Of a stretch of DNA of 64,000 nucleotides, positions 48,165 to 59,916 are shown one piece after another. The position numbers and the translations under genes were made by a program. Each line of letters begins with the position of its first letter. Position 1 is the stretch's first letter. The stretch comes from Bemisia tabaci (lineage: Eukaryota; Arthropoda; Insecta; Hemiptera; Aleyrodidae). The stretch lies in assembly GCF_918797505.1 (NCBI RefSeq), contig NC_092802.1, positions 17,009,883 through 17,073,882 on the forward strand, given 5' to 3'. The notes beneath the pieces are model-generated. The model worked only from the letters and a program-made list of their open reading frames with translations. It did no database searches and had not been told where the DNA came from.

Positions 48165-48528
48165 ATTTGTAAGCAAATTTTTTATTGCTTCATCTGAAAG
48201 TGCTTAAAGAGCTGATTTCACAGTATTTTTCATAGTTTTTTTCTGATATGGGAAATAGTATGAAAATAGATTTAAAAGTGAGAAAATGCACCGCCTAGTG
48301 ACGTCATCTGGCGGCATTTCCCATTTAAACACATGTATTTTAGTAGATCAGATTATTTGGTCATATCCTCTTCAATAATTGTTCAATTCATGAATCAAGG
48401 GTATCCTCGTGTTCAGTTCACTCAGTAGGTTCTACTTAAACACGAAATTCATCAAATTTCAGACACCTGCAAATTCCCTATTGCTTCTTTTCGACGCGGA
48501 TCGCATCGGTATCACTGTGCGGCGCGCG
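48165..48528. mobile_element. Family B copy joined to a family A end
   Basis: Matches 347-688 along its length (TTGCTTCATCTGAAAGTGC, TGACGTCATCTGGCGGCATT, ACACATGTATTTTAG), ending CACTGTGCGGCGC. Contains a CRE at 48299-48306. Confidence 0.8.
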
Positions 48529-48930
48529 AAAAGTCGTAAAATGCCGCGAAAAGCGACGAGTGTCAGCGTGAGGAAGCAGGCGGGCGGGCGGCGGCAGAAT
48601 TTCTTCTCCATCTGCAACCTGCACCGCTGCACGAGACTAAAAATACCCGCGCCCGCGTCGCTTCCACCTCGCGGCGCGTCGCGATGCATTTGACGCATCC
48701 CGGAGTTGGCATCGGACTTGAGAAAGCGTAGGCGCCGGACCTTAGAGCTCTCTCCATCAGAGCAAAGGACTTTGGTGAATCCTCCAAGGCGGCGTATGCA
48801 GGATGAGGTTTTTTTTTTGGGGGGGGGGGGGGGGTGGGACAAACTTCCCACCGGGGGGTTTGGGGGACTGGGGCGTATGGAATACCCCCCCCCCCAGGTG
48901 CAGCGGAGGGTCAGGGGGGACACCTCCAGA
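48529..48930. other. GC-rich block with G and C homopolymers
   Basis: CpG-rich next to the A-type end. G run at about 48820-48833 and C run near 48886-48897. Overlapping 94-154-residue frames look compositional. Confidence 0.35.
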
Positions 48931-49418
48931 AAATTTTCAGGATTATAACCCCGTGTTACCCCTCTTTTTAACTATTTCAGTCACGAAAAATGATGAGAAG
49001 CTCTCAATTTTTTCCCCCAAAACGATCCCGTTCACACGAGACCAAATGGAATGTTTTCTTTTAAGAATGAGATGGAAAAAATTCACTATCTTCCTGAAGA
49101 AAAAATGAGACTCTCCAATTTCGTACATTCAAAAATTTTGATCCAATTATGGTGCGTGGAAAACACCGTAGTGTTCTCGCTCCTCCCGATTTTTCTTTCT
49201 TTCACTTGATTTCTCTTATTTGATTCCCTCTTTTTTTTGGGGGGGGGGGGGGTCCGGGGGGAGGGGTGATATTATGACATCAGAGTGATGTCACGATGTC
49301 CCACTTTTACTAGGGGAGTTCTTGCGACTCATAGATTAGGATTATTTAACTCCATGGTCATAAGTTATTACTAGGCTATCTGAGTGTTGAATCCCGAAAG
49401 TTACTTTTTAATTTTAGG

Positions 49419-49643
49419 CTAGATAGCAGTGTGTTGTACTTCAAATATGTTGTGCTCAGGCGAATCTAGTATAGATTGTAAGTTTGTTCCATTTTGGAAC
49501 GCCTCTAGACAATTTCTGCCCACGATTGCAACACCGCAAACACCCTTGCCTTGGTTGTTGGCCGAGAAACCGAGAATGCAGCGGCCTTTGCTCCTCTTGA
49601 TGGGTCTGAGGACTTTCACCAGAGATTCTTTTCTCTCCTTCAG
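49419..49643 (-). CDS. Weak unidentified ORF
   Basis: Open on the - strand for about 75 codons, ending at 49419. It reads a globular-looking Gly/Cys/Val pattern (GKGVCGVAIVGRNCLEAF) near its centre. No ATG in good context, no clear acceptor, no family recognised, and the + strand is open too. Could be an exon or a fossil. Confidence 0.2.
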   Translation of the reverse strand: MKERKESLVKVLRPIKRSKGRCILGFSANNQGKGVCGVAIVGRNCLEAFQNGTNLQSILDSPEHNIFEVQHTAI

Positions 49644-50096
49644 GTATTAAACTCCTAAATTACTCATCTCTGTACTCTAATTTCATCTCTGAGTATTAGA
49701 GTAAATTTCCAGAGAAAAATGTCAAAAATATGATTTAAAAAAAAAAAAAAAAAAAAATCAAAAATTTAAATGAATTTCGAAAGTTTTGATCCGATAGTCC
49801 CTGAAAGAGTCAAAGTTCATTGAAATGCTTCGATTTTGTTTTTTGAAGATAATCCTCTTCGGTACTTCGACATTTCACCCTGAAACTTATGCCGGGTGGA
49901 AAAAATGTGCCCCTCCCGTTCGAGGTGTCAGGGTCCGCATCCGTCACTGCCTTGCCATTGCCATTCACGTGTCATTTTCCAGGAAAACTCCGTAATGTAA
50001 CAAAGCTAAAGAAGATATTACCCAAGGGTATAAGTCAACCAGTGCCAATGCACCCATTTCAATGCAGTTTTTTTAACCGCACGCGTCGTCCTACTC
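49644..50096. other. Intergenic DNA, no gene recognised
   Basis: Poly-A run at about 49736-49757; otherwise unremarkable. Confidence 0.45.
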
Positions 50097-50537
50097 AGAG
50101 TACCTGTATACAGGAGAGAATTGCCATCTCTGCGCCGTTCTCCGATTGGTTCATCAGTTTTAGGTTATCATGGAGCTTCAAAGTTGGTCCAATGTAAACA
50201 AATCCGACCCAGAGGAATCCGTATTATCGACTGAGCAATGAATGATAATCACACTCAAAGGTTAATTTTCGGCAAAAAAAATCCTTTAAGGTCGATCCGA
50301 ACTCAATTCAGAAGTTGACCATAAAAACATTTCAATCACATCCAAAATCACGTCTAGAACCTTTTAGAACTTTGTCGCCATCTTGTGTGTTTATATTGGG
50401 TCAAACTAGGAGCGGAGGGGCTGGGGTTTGTTTACATTGGTGCACATTTTGGGGCTCCATGACAGCCGACCAATCAGAGAGCGGCACACTTTTGCTGTGG
50501 TAAAAGTATTAAGATGACAATACTCTCCTGTATACAA
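50097..50537. mobile_element. Family H element, uninterrupted copy
   Basis: AGAGTACCTGTATACAGGAG at the left and CTCTCCTGTATAC near the right. This intact form shows what H looked like before I inserted at 43196. Confidence 0.82.
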
Positions 50538-50539
50538 GT

Positions 50540-51508
50540 GCTCAAGTTCTACAAAAGCCCTCCATACAAAATCCCCACGCGCGACCTTGAGACTAAAAAC
50601 GAAAGGCCGGCAAGTGTCAACGAAACCGATAATGATCGCGGAAGAAGCCCGCCGGGGCGGGTGACCGGGTCAACGATTACGAAACGAAACAAAAACCGCG
50701 GTGAATTAAATTTAAGTCGAATGAACCCCGTCCACGGCGAATGAATGAAGGATATCCCCCCTTCCCCCGCCGCCGCCTAGCGTGACGTCAGAGCGAGTGC
50801 ATCCTCACCTGCATATCTGATGCAGCCAGCGCAGCCTCACCGTGGTTGATGTCATTATCGCCGGTGAATCATTTCGGGGTCGTAAATAATTCTCCTCCCC
50901 TCCCTCCCGCACGGTTTGGAGTCCGCGTATCTTTTCCTGCCCTGATACCTGTCGGATGTCTGCCATTTCCGGCAGATAATAGGATCCGCATTTGCATATT
51001 TTTAGGGGCGGGTCAACCCTTCCCGCATGCACCGGTTTTTTCAGGTATCGCCGATGCGTTGCCTCCGCCGAATTCAAAAGTCGACTCTCGATCCTCACGC
51101 CTCAATGCAGTTCATTGCTCTACATCGCTATTCACGGAGCTTTTTTTGCATCCTTTCTCCTTTTACTTTTTTCCCCTGAAAGATTGACTCAATTTTTTTT
51201 TTGGTGGTAAAGTATCGTTGATTCCCACCTCCTCACACCTGATCAATCAGTATCACACACCTGATTACATCATGGTACCGCCTTTCTTCATTCTTTTTTT
51301 CAACTTTCAAAGAGCGTTCCTTAACTCTCTGCTTCAAAAATCCCGAAAGCAAATGGGTCTGGTGTAAACTTTCACTTAAGCGGAGAGAAGAGTTGTTCCT
51401 GAAAGTGAGAAAACCAAAAAGTAAGTACCGCTCGGAGGCCCTAATCATTCTTAGAATTCCGTGCACCAACGTCCAATCGCCGAAGTCTAATCACGGATAA
51501 TCGAGACT
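50540..51508. other. Non-coding DNA, partly GC-rich
   Basis: CRE at 50783-50790. A 113-residue + frame (50846-51187) and a 97-residue - frame overlap here; neither shows a domain. Confidence 0.4.
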
Positions 51509-51635
51509 CAACTGGACGCATTTCTGCCAAACGGAACTATGTGCATCAAGACATGAGCCTTGAGACCCATAAGAGTATATGAATAACAGGGCTCACGTCA
51601 TAATGCACATAATTCCGTTTGGTAGAAATACGTCT
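51509..51635. mobile_element. Short family M-type element
   Basis: GGACGCATTTCTGCCAAACG ... GGAACTATGTGCAT at the left and its complement at the right; 125-bp hairpin-capable unit. Confidence 0.7.
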
Positions 51636-51879
51636 AACTGAAAATTGAGGCAAAAAAACTTGAATGAAAAGAGCATTGCTGTTCTCCTTTTCCAAATGCT
51701 GAAGAGCGCTCCTTTCCCTTCAGTTCAAAAAATTCTAATAAAATTGTTTAACTTGGATTAAAAAAAAAACTCAAATTAGCAAGCGAAAACATCAGAAAAT
51801 GTAAACGGGTTAAGAAACCCGGACCCCTTTCTCGCCCAGAGCGAGAAAATCAACAAAGGGAATTATGGAAAACAAGTCG

Positions 51880-53348
51880 CGGATATTCGAAACTTCGGAG
51901 CGAGAAAACTCGAGTGTAAGTTTTTTTCTCCTTTTTTATTATTCCAAATCTTGAAGGGTGCGCCAAAACCCACCGTCCCAAAAATCCAGGTTGAAATTCC
52001 AAACTTGAGATCGATGAATCTAAATCAGCAACCTAAAAAAAATCAAATCCCAAGGGATTAAGAAAAGCTTCACCTTCCTCACTCCAAGAATACACCAGCG
52101 GAAAAACTGCCTCGCGGATATTCGAGACTTCCAAACATCGGAACAAACAACCGCCGAACGGGGGATTTTTTTCCTTCTTTTTTTCTCAAATTTTAAAGAG
52201 CGCTCCATACTATTCCTAACCCTCTGCTCCGAATATCCTGAACAAAATTTCCAAACTCAAGACCGATAAAGAAAGATCAGAAAATCCAATCGAAAATGGT
52301 TGAGGAAGATTCTACTCTCATCGCTCCTATAATGCCGCATTGCCGCAGCGAAAAAATAGTATCGCGGATATTCAGGACCTCCAAACATCAAAACCAGCAA
52401 ACTTAGAACTTCTTTAGAATTTTTCCTCTTCCCTCAAGTTTTAAAGACCGCTCGCTTTACAGTCATCCGCTCTTCCCCACGGAAAATTCAAAACTCGAAT
52501 CCGAAAAATCCCGATCAGCTAACGTGAAAAAGCAGAAAATCCGAAGGGGTTGAACGAACCTATGATATTCAGGACCTCCAAACATTAAAACCAGCAAACT
52601 TAGAACTTGTTTAGAATTTTTCCTCTCCCCTCAAGTTTTAAAGACCGCTTGATTTACAAACCCCCGGTCTTCCCCGCGGAAAATCCAAAACTCGAATCCG
52701 AAAAATCCCGATCAGCAATCGTGAAAAAGCAGAAAATCCAAAGGGGTTGAACGAACCTATGATATTCAGGACCTCCAAACATTAAAACCAGCAAACTTAG
52801 TACTTGTTTAGAATGCCCCTCTTCCCGCAAGTTTTACAGACCGCTTGATTTACAAACCCCCGTCTTCCCCGCGGAAAATCCAAAACTCGAATCCGAAAAA
52901 TCCCGATCAGCAATCGTGAAAAAGCAGAAAATCCAAAGGGGTTGAACGAACCTATGATATTCAGGACCTCCAAACATTAAAACCAGCAAACTTAGTACTT
53001 GTTTAGAATGCCCCCTCTTCCCGCAAGTTTTACAGACCGCTTGATTTACAAACCCCCCGTCTTCCCCGCGGAAAATCCAAAACTCGAATCCGAAAAATCC
53101 CGATCAGCAATCGTGAAAAAGCAGAAAATCCAAAGGGGTTGAACGAACCTATGATATTCAGGACCTCCAAACATTAAAACCAGCAAACTTAGTACTTGTT
53201 TAGAATGCCCCCTCTTCCCGCAAGTTTTACAGACCGCTCGATTTACAATCCTCCGCTCTCCCCCACGGAAAATTCAAAAATCGAATCCGAAAAATCCCGA
53301 TCAGCAATCTCGAAAAAGCAGAAAATCCAAAGGGGTTGAACGAAGCTG
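51880..53348 (+). repeat. Satellite with ~197-bp unit and divergence gradient
   Basis: GATATTCAGGACCTCC recurs at 52367, 52564, 52761, 52956 and 53153 (spacing 195-197). Earlier, decayed units (GGATATTCGAGACTTCC near 52116, GGATATTCGAAACTTCG near 51886) are longer and poorly matched. Units carry CTTCCCCGCGGAAAATCC and CCGAAAAATCCCGATCAGC. Confidence 0.93.
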
Positions 53349-53880
53349 CGAAACCCTCCCGGCTCGGAGAACGTCGATCGAGGACCTGGATCCGCGGTCA
53401 CACTTCGCAGCACCCTCTTCAGAGAAACGCAGGGGCGAGGATCCAGGGGTAGGCGAAGGGGGGGGGGGTGTTCCGACTGACTGTCACTCCACATCCAAAG
53501 AGAGGGGTCCGCGCCATAGCCACACTCGCAGCTCGCAACTACCCTCCATTCTCCCTTTCTGCGTAGCGCGCCGCGCCGCTCGCGTTATACGCTACGTCGT
53601 AATGGGCTGTATAGGGTAAGGGGGAGCGGTCCCTCCCGCAGGCATCGGGCTCGCTGGGGAGTACGGGGAACCTTAGGTTCCAGGTAAAAAGGTTCGGGCT
53701 GTTGTCAGATTGCGTTTTCCTCCTGCATGGTACCTGGAATTCGAGGAGACTATGGATCAATATAAAGCCGTGTCGCTTGGGCTTAGGGCCGCTCATAAGA
53801 TACGTAACGCTAAATTTCGGAATTTTACACCCCCTCCCCCCTCGTAGCATTTTTATGACATTCGTCCTCAAATTATTACA
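53349..53880. other. GC-rich non-coding DNA after the satellite
   Basis: Mostly compositional frames on both strands; a G run lies near 53459-53468. No gene recognised. Confidence 0.4.
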
Positions 53881-53884
53881 CGCA

Positions 53885-54075
53885 CTGGAAAAAAAGTCTC
53901 TTGGATCTAAAACCTAGACTCTGAAAATTTGACAAGAAAAATTATTCTTGATTCAATCGGATATTTGCTGAAAGCTCTTAATTTAAACGGATTTCCTTTT
54001 GATTCAAGCAAAAATGCGATTGAGTAAAAAAAAAAAAGTCCGAACTCTCAATGACTGAATGATTGAGACTTTTTT
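53885..54075. mobile_element. Palindromic element, family R copy 1 (degraded)
   Basis: CACTGGAAAAAAAGTCTCTTGG at the left; GATTCAAGCAAAAATGCGATTG and AAAAAAAGTCC to the right. Same layout as 56366. Confidence 0.55.
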
Positions 54076-54110
54076 TGGACTCGGAACTTTTTTGTCTCGA
54101 ATTTCTCCCA

Positions 54111-56365
54111 CTCTATGACCGTCAAAAGTTCCGGGATTTTTTTAGTTTGCTTTAAAAGTTCCGGGAAAATACCGAAAAATGCAAAAGATCCGGAATATTT
54201 CGGAAATTTCGAAAATTTCGGGAAAAATTCAGGAAAATCTAAAAAATTCCGAAATTCGGTACGAGTTCCGAGAAATCCTGAACCAACTACGGAAAGCGAT
54301 TATTTTATAAGGGTTGCCGAGATTCACATTTAGGACAGGCTGAATATTTATAGGTGACTAATGAGGTGGGAACACTGAGTAGGTATAATATTTCCTGAGT
54401 CCTTGCTCGCTATGATCCCTGATCATCCGGAAGGAGAGGTCAACCAACCCTCTACCGATTATATTCACCCACTTGAACAAAAGGTTTGATGACCTGGCGC
54501 GTCGATTGTTCTTCATTATACATCTTTATGTTTACGCCCTCCGTCGGTGAACTCCTCATCTGGAATGTTATTAATCGATCAAGGTCATTCCCAAGTCGCG
54601 ATGTTGTTTATGGGTCAAGGTCGTTCCAGTCTTGCGATTATGTTACACCCTGTTTTCGACGAGTTTACTGGCGCATATGGCAATCGTGATAGGTATCTCA
54701 ATACAAACATAAAAAGGGTCAACTTATCTTAAACTAGATTCACTTGCTTATAAATCACGCTGGTATCTATTTCATGCTCCCTCCCCCATTTTTTCATTGT
54801 TTGTTTGTTTTATGCAATGCAGTTGGTCCAAAAATACGGGTTTTTTTTTGGGGGGGGGGGGGGATGTTGCCTGCTCACACACGCGTGAATATATATTTCC
54901 TTAGTAGTTTCAACAGAGGGTGATTCTAAAAATTTTGGTTCATCGCATTTCTTTGTTTCCCTGAATTTCTATCCAATTTGATGAAAAAGGATATCTTTAT
55001 TAGTTTTATTTTATGGCCGTAAATCTTCTTACATAACGGTTGGACTGCCGGAGAAGGAAGGAGCCAAGTCACATCAAGCATTGCTATATTTCATGGGATG
55101 ACTTATTTATTTATTTTTTCTCTTTTTTTCGGGAGAACGGTAGTGTCGATTATTTTGAAAATCAGGGATATCCTGAGTGGCGCGAGGCAAATTCTTTGAA
55201 ATTTTCAAAATAATCCGTACAGCGGTTTTCCTGTGTAAAAATAAAGTGTTAGGTGAAATTAACAACTGATGTTACTTGGTTCCTTTCGGCTTAACGCGGT
55301 CCAGTTAATTTGCTCAAAGTTTGATGACTCATCTTATTTTGAAATATGATGAAATTATGGATTACATTTAATTGGTAGCACCAAGTACCTACCTACTTAC
55401 AAATCTGAAAAATATTCTTTGTGAGAAGGCAACTGGAAGAGAACGATATCGGAGGCTGTAATTTTTATGAGGAGAAGAACGCAAAACTGAAATGATTATA
55501 ATGAAATGCAGAAAATTTTTAATAAGAAATTGACGAATGAAATTATGAAAAAGGACGAGAAATGATACTCATTTTGAAGATCACGAGGAAAAAAACCTTG
55601 TGCGATTCTATGGAACTTAGCTTGTATTCTCGTTATATTGGACTCCGTTAAACTTTCTAATTGGCATTGCACGGAAATAGAGAAACTGTAATTAATTTTT
55701 TGTCAGTCTTATTAGGGTTTAAGTTTCACGCATTATTAAAAATTTAAGATTGAACTTTTCTTAATTCGATTTAAAAGAAGAAATATCAAGCTGCGCCCTG
55801 TGAATGAAAAACAAATCCATGTGTTACCCGGGTACTTCTTGGCATATTTTTGCAAGAGCATGCCGAAAAATAACTCCTGAAATAAATCCTTAGGGTTGTG
55901 GAATGTGGAGGGATAAAAATGATTTGAGACTACAAGAAAAGAAAAGAAAAAATAGGAAAGAAAAACACGAAGGCAAAAATTTCATAATTTTTACATGTTT
56001 GCAAAATCCTTAATATTTTTTTTAGCCGTAATTCCAGCCGGGTTCAATTTGTCAAGTGATCCTCTCTATCACCTCGAATTTCCGAGGCACCTCGGAATAA
56101 AGTTTGTAGATTTCAGGATATTCCTGAAAAATTTCCGAGCATCGCATCACCACGCCGAGACTCAGGTATGTGTACATAAAATATGACCAAGAAATACTTT
56201 AGAACACCTCCGAAACTACTTACGTCTCGAGTAAATATCGAGAATAGTATTGCCATTCAATGTTCACCCGGGGAGTGTACTCTTAAAGCAATGTCAAATA
56301 GTTTCTGAGTAAAATTCTTGTAAAAAAATCTAACGTATCGAAACGTGAAATTCTTAGTAAATTTT
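54111..56365. other. AT-rich intergenic DNA, no gene recognised
   Basis: Contains a GTTCCGGGA-type degenerate repeat (54125-54290), a perfect TCAAGGTCA nuclear-receptor half site (54579-54587) and a G run at about 54851-54863. Confidence 0.45.
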
Positions 56366-56590
56366 CACTGGAAAAAAAGTCCCTTGGATCAAGAGTCTAG
56401 ACTCTGAAAAAAATTTACAAGAAAAAATATTCCTAATTCAATAGAATTTTTGCTTGAATCAAAGCGAAATACGCTTACACTGAGGTTTGTCTTTCGATCC
56501 AAGCAAAAATCCGATCGAGTCAAGAGTATTTTTTCTTGTCAGATTTTTTTAATTATCTGGTCTCAGGATCCGAGAGACTTTTCTCGCTAC
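56366..56590. mobile_element. Palindromic element, family R copy 2
   Basis: CACTGGAAAAAAAGTCCCTTGG, TTCTTGTC and GAATTTTTGCTTGAATC in the left arm have inverted partners in the right arm (GATCCAAGCAAAAATCCGAT, GATCCGAGAGACTTTTCTC). Confidence 0.65.
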
Positions 56591-56832
56591 GTCGTAAAAC
56601 TCAGAAATTTTCCGTTTATCAATCGACCATCAAATTTAGTTGCGCAACATACTAAGCGTAGGACGCCCTATATTTCTAGGCCCCCAAAGAATCAGTTAAG
56701 GAAATGAATATAAAAAAACAACAAAAAAATTAAAAATTCTAGCAGGCCACTGTGTCCCCTAGAGCTGTGGGCCGCAATCGTATTGTAGGTCCTATATACT
56801 TACACTACAGACAATTTTTCCTCGAGAGTGCT

Positions 56833-57415
56833 GAGGAACCACTTTAAATCAGTCGAATTTGGAGGGAAACTCGATTTCGAAAATTTTGTTGTTACTCCAC
56901 TTTCGGTAACACCATCAGGCTGTAATATACAGACTGAACATTTGATAAAAATTACCGAATCTCTTTTCGCAAATCGCATCATAGTTGGTCCCTTAGCGAG
57001 GAAAAAAATTACAGATTCATGAGGAATCAATGACCTATAAATCGTTTATTTGGCCCTAAACGCACCGGAAACTTTTTCGAACATCCGACGGTGTATTTCA
57101 GGTAAAATTAATCTTCGGGGACCAGCGAGCAGTCTTGAGGCTGAAGAACTACTTTAAATCAGTCAAATTTGGAGGGAAACTCGATTTCAACAATTTTGTT
57201 GTTACTCCACCCTCGGTAACACCATCAGTAATACAGGCTGAGCATTTGATACAAATTAGCCGAGTCTCTTTTCGCAAATCGCATCACAGTTGGTCCCTTG
57301 GCGAGGGAAAAAATCACAGATTTATGAGGAATCAATGACCAATAATCGAATTTGGAGGGAAACTCGATTTCGAAAATTGTGTTGTTACTCCACTTCGGTA
57401 ACACCATCAGGATGT
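56833..57415 (+). repeat. ~306-bp direct repeat, two copies plus a fragment
   Basis: CTTTAAATCAGTCGAATTTGG ... ACACCATCAG ... TCGCATCATAGTTGGTCCC at 56843 recurs at about 57149, and its AATTTGGAGGGAAACTCG segment recurs a third time at about 57350. Confidence 0.85.
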
Positions 57416-57687
57416 ATCACAGGATAGGAGGAGCGAAGTGGCAACGTATTGCGGACGAGCCGGGTTTTTCGCCGCTGCTTCGGGTTGGCGCGGGCCTCTG
57501 GGCCGGTCCCGTTGACGTGCCTTTACCTTTGCCTACCTTTTGTACCTTTACCTTTGGCATCTCTGATCTGGACACGTTTCGGGACTGGCGGCGCCGCTAA
57601 TTGGAATTTCGGGTCCCGAGCCTCGAGCAGGGCTGCCCCGGTCGCCAGCCTCCATCGACGAACGGGGAATTCTCGCTTCGAGCGGCG

Positions 57688-57826
57688 AGGCGTGAATGAT
57701 CGATTTATCGGTATTTCCCCCTTCGAAGCTATCGTAAAGAATCGATTACTAAGCGAACACCTTATCGATCCTTTTCCATAGGTTGAAATGGCAGATCAAT
57801 TGATGTATCGCAAAGCACACCATGCC
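57688..57826. mobile_element. Family J element, degraded
   Basis: GTAAAGAATCGATTACTAAG, CGAACACC, TATCGATCCTTTTCCATAGG and CGCAAAGCACACCATGCCACT match the right two-thirds of J. Confidence 0.75.
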
Positions 57827-57896
57827 ACTCGATTCTCACGTTGAGTCCGTAAGTTTTTGGCTGCCGTCAACCGCAGGCTTCGTCGACATAACCTCT

Positions 57897-57898
<2 letters not shown>

Positions 57899-57929
<31 letters not shown>
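57899..57929 (+). repeat. 31-T homopolymer
   Basis: Uninterrupted T run in a non-coding region. It could be the complement of a retroposed poly-A tail, but no retroelement body is recognised. Confidence 0.95.
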
Positions 57930-57931
<2 letters not shown>

Positions 57932-58084
57932 TGAGCTTCCTCTTACATGGACATTTACACTTTGTTAATAAATATACACTTTGTTAATAAAATATGCACT
58001 TTGCACATAACCTCTGCGTTCGCTGAAAAGCTCGTAAAAATCATATTTATCATGGATCTTCTGATCGCCGAAATTCTTCCTTTT

Positions 58085-58160
58085 CACTAGACATATCAAT
58101 GGTCAAAGTGTGGAACCGCGTATCTCCATATGCGACGTTGCAGACTTTCTGTCATATTTT
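58085..58160. mobile_element. Partial family P element
   Basis: ATATCAATGGTCAAAGTGTG, CGCGTATCTCCATATGCGACG and TTGCAGACTTTCTGTC match the left end of 26738. Confidence 0.6.
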
Positions 58161-58181
58161 ATTTTTTCAATGGATAACCAA

Positions 58182-58482
58182 TCGGAACTTTCGGCCAGAA
58201 GTCGGCTTTCGGCTCTCGCCACTAGAACTGTGGCGCGAAATTTGAATTTCAACAACTTTGCAATCCTGGCCGAAAACAAATATGACCGTCTGCTCTTGAT
58301 AAAAACGAACAAACGGCCACCCCACTAAAAGCAAATGAATTGTCATTCTTGGAAAATTTGCGTGCACTGAATTGGTTCGTTTTTACTAACAGCAACGGCC
58401 GAGACCGCAATGTTGTTGAAATTCAAATTTCGCGCAACAACTGTAGCGGCGGGAGCCGAAAGCTGAGTTCTGACCGAAAGGA
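58182..58482. mobile_element. Inverted-repeat element, family U
   Basis: About 90-bp arms: GAACTTTCGGCCAGAAGTCG / GAGTTCTGACCGAAAG and GCGCGAAATTTGAATTTCAAC / GTTGAAATTCAAATTTCGCGC. Confidence 0.7.
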
Positions 58483-58725
58483 CCACCATCGTCCACCAGC
58501 CCCCTCCGTCCGAAGTATCTGGATCCATCTACGTGAATTTTAAGGCAAAAAAAGCTCGTACGGGCCTTCAATTAGTGGTGTCTTCCCCCTCCCCCTCTAA
58601 GGCACTTGACGAGCTCGCCCCCCCCCCCCCATTTAATTAAATAAAAAGCAATTGAAAAACCGGTTGTTAGGGACAGAGGCGGGACGGGACTAAAGCGCGG
58701 GATTAGCCCTTGTGGGCTATTTGAA

Positions 58726-58731
<6 letters not shown>

Positions 58732-58775
<44 letters not shown>
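58732..58775 (+). repeat. 44-A homopolymer
   Basis: Uninterrupted A run; no recognisable retroelement upstream. Confidence 0.95.
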
Positions 58776-58778
<3 letters not shown>

Positions 58779-59151
58779 TTTGCACCCTTACCCCTCAGAA
58801 CAGCCGCAGATTTCCAGGGAGTGTGAGGGTCCGGAGGGACAATCCCGCAAAATTTTGACAATTTGAGAGTATAATCAGCAGTTGTGTCTCCTTTACCACT
58901 GCAGAAATCTGTGTAGTTTTCACGTGTGAATAAATCATTGTTTTTTTTTTAAAAAAAAATTAAACGAAACTTTTTTTACAGGTGGACGAGGGCGGAGGAG
59001 ATACTGTGGGGGGATGAAGGATTGGGGAGAAAAGAAAACTGGGGGAAAGAGGGAGGGGGAGGAGAGTAGAGGAGAATAACACCGAGGGATAACAGGTAAC
59101 ACTTTGGCGGATCGACGCAAACTGCTCATCAAAAAAAAAAAAGTCTGCCCC

Positions 59152-59554
59152 CACTGAAAAAAAATTCTCGGCGTTTTTACCAAGGTCCGTTGGTACCTTT
59201 ACCATCTCACTTTTTTAACCAATCATTGGTAACTTTACCAAGACAGACTGGTAAGCTTACCTAAAAACCGGTATTTTTACTGTTTTTTTCAGGTAAGAAT
59301 ACCACTTTAATTGGTTATCAATTCCTGGTAACTTTGCCCTTGCATCTCGGTAATTCTACCTCAGTCGATAAAAAATATTGGCGTTTTTATCAAGGTCCAG
59401 TAAAATTACCGAGAAAGTTCAATAATTTTACCGAGATTTCTCGGTAAAATTACCAATTCCATAAATGGTAATTTTACCAAGAAAAAACTGGGATCAAATA
59501 GAACCCTGAATTCTTGGTAATTTTACCCTTTTCTTAGAGATTTTTTTTTCAGTG
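59152..59554. mobile_element. CACTG-ended element full of GGTAA/TTACC motifs, family O
   Basis: 403 bp, CACTGAAAAAAAA to TTTTTTTTCAGTG. The interior repeats short near-palindromes such as GGTAAAATTACC and TCTCGGTAAAATTACC many times on both strands. The CACTG ends suggest the CMC group (inference). Confidence 0.7.
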
Positions 59555-59916
59555 TAGCTGAGTTTTTAGCTAAATTAAAGAACACTTGTGACCCAAGCGT
59601 AGATGTAAGAAACAAGGGAAGAATAGAGAGAGTTCTACGAGGGTAGATGGGTGGTCGACTGCGAAGCCGCTCACGGGCACGGCTTCGGCTCCAACCACGA
59701 GCCCCATTCTTCCCTCCTGCCGCCTGCGTCGGATCCGAAGTAGAATCCCAGTCCCAATCCCAGTCTCATTTCCAGTCCCAGTCCAGCGTTCAGGTAACGG
59801 CTACGCGCCCCGTGTGAATGCCACCGCCGCGCCGCCGCGCCACCTCGACCCAAGTCCAACTCCAGTTCCACAGAACGAAGGATCAGGCAGTCCCAGCCCC
59901 TCTCCCGTTCCGAATA
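59555..59916. other. Intergenic DNA, no gene recognised
   Basis: Includes a CCCAGTCCCAATCCCAGTCT-type short repeat at about 59748-59790. Confidence 0.4.

Noticed and set aside
48459..48923. 154-residue - strand ORF
   Set aside because: Spans a poly-G tract (poly-Pro), a GC-rich block and an element end.
57899..58775. SINE/LINE insertions implied by poly-T and poly-A tracts
   Set aside because: No pol III boxes, reverse transcriptase frame or flanking duplication seen next to the tracts.
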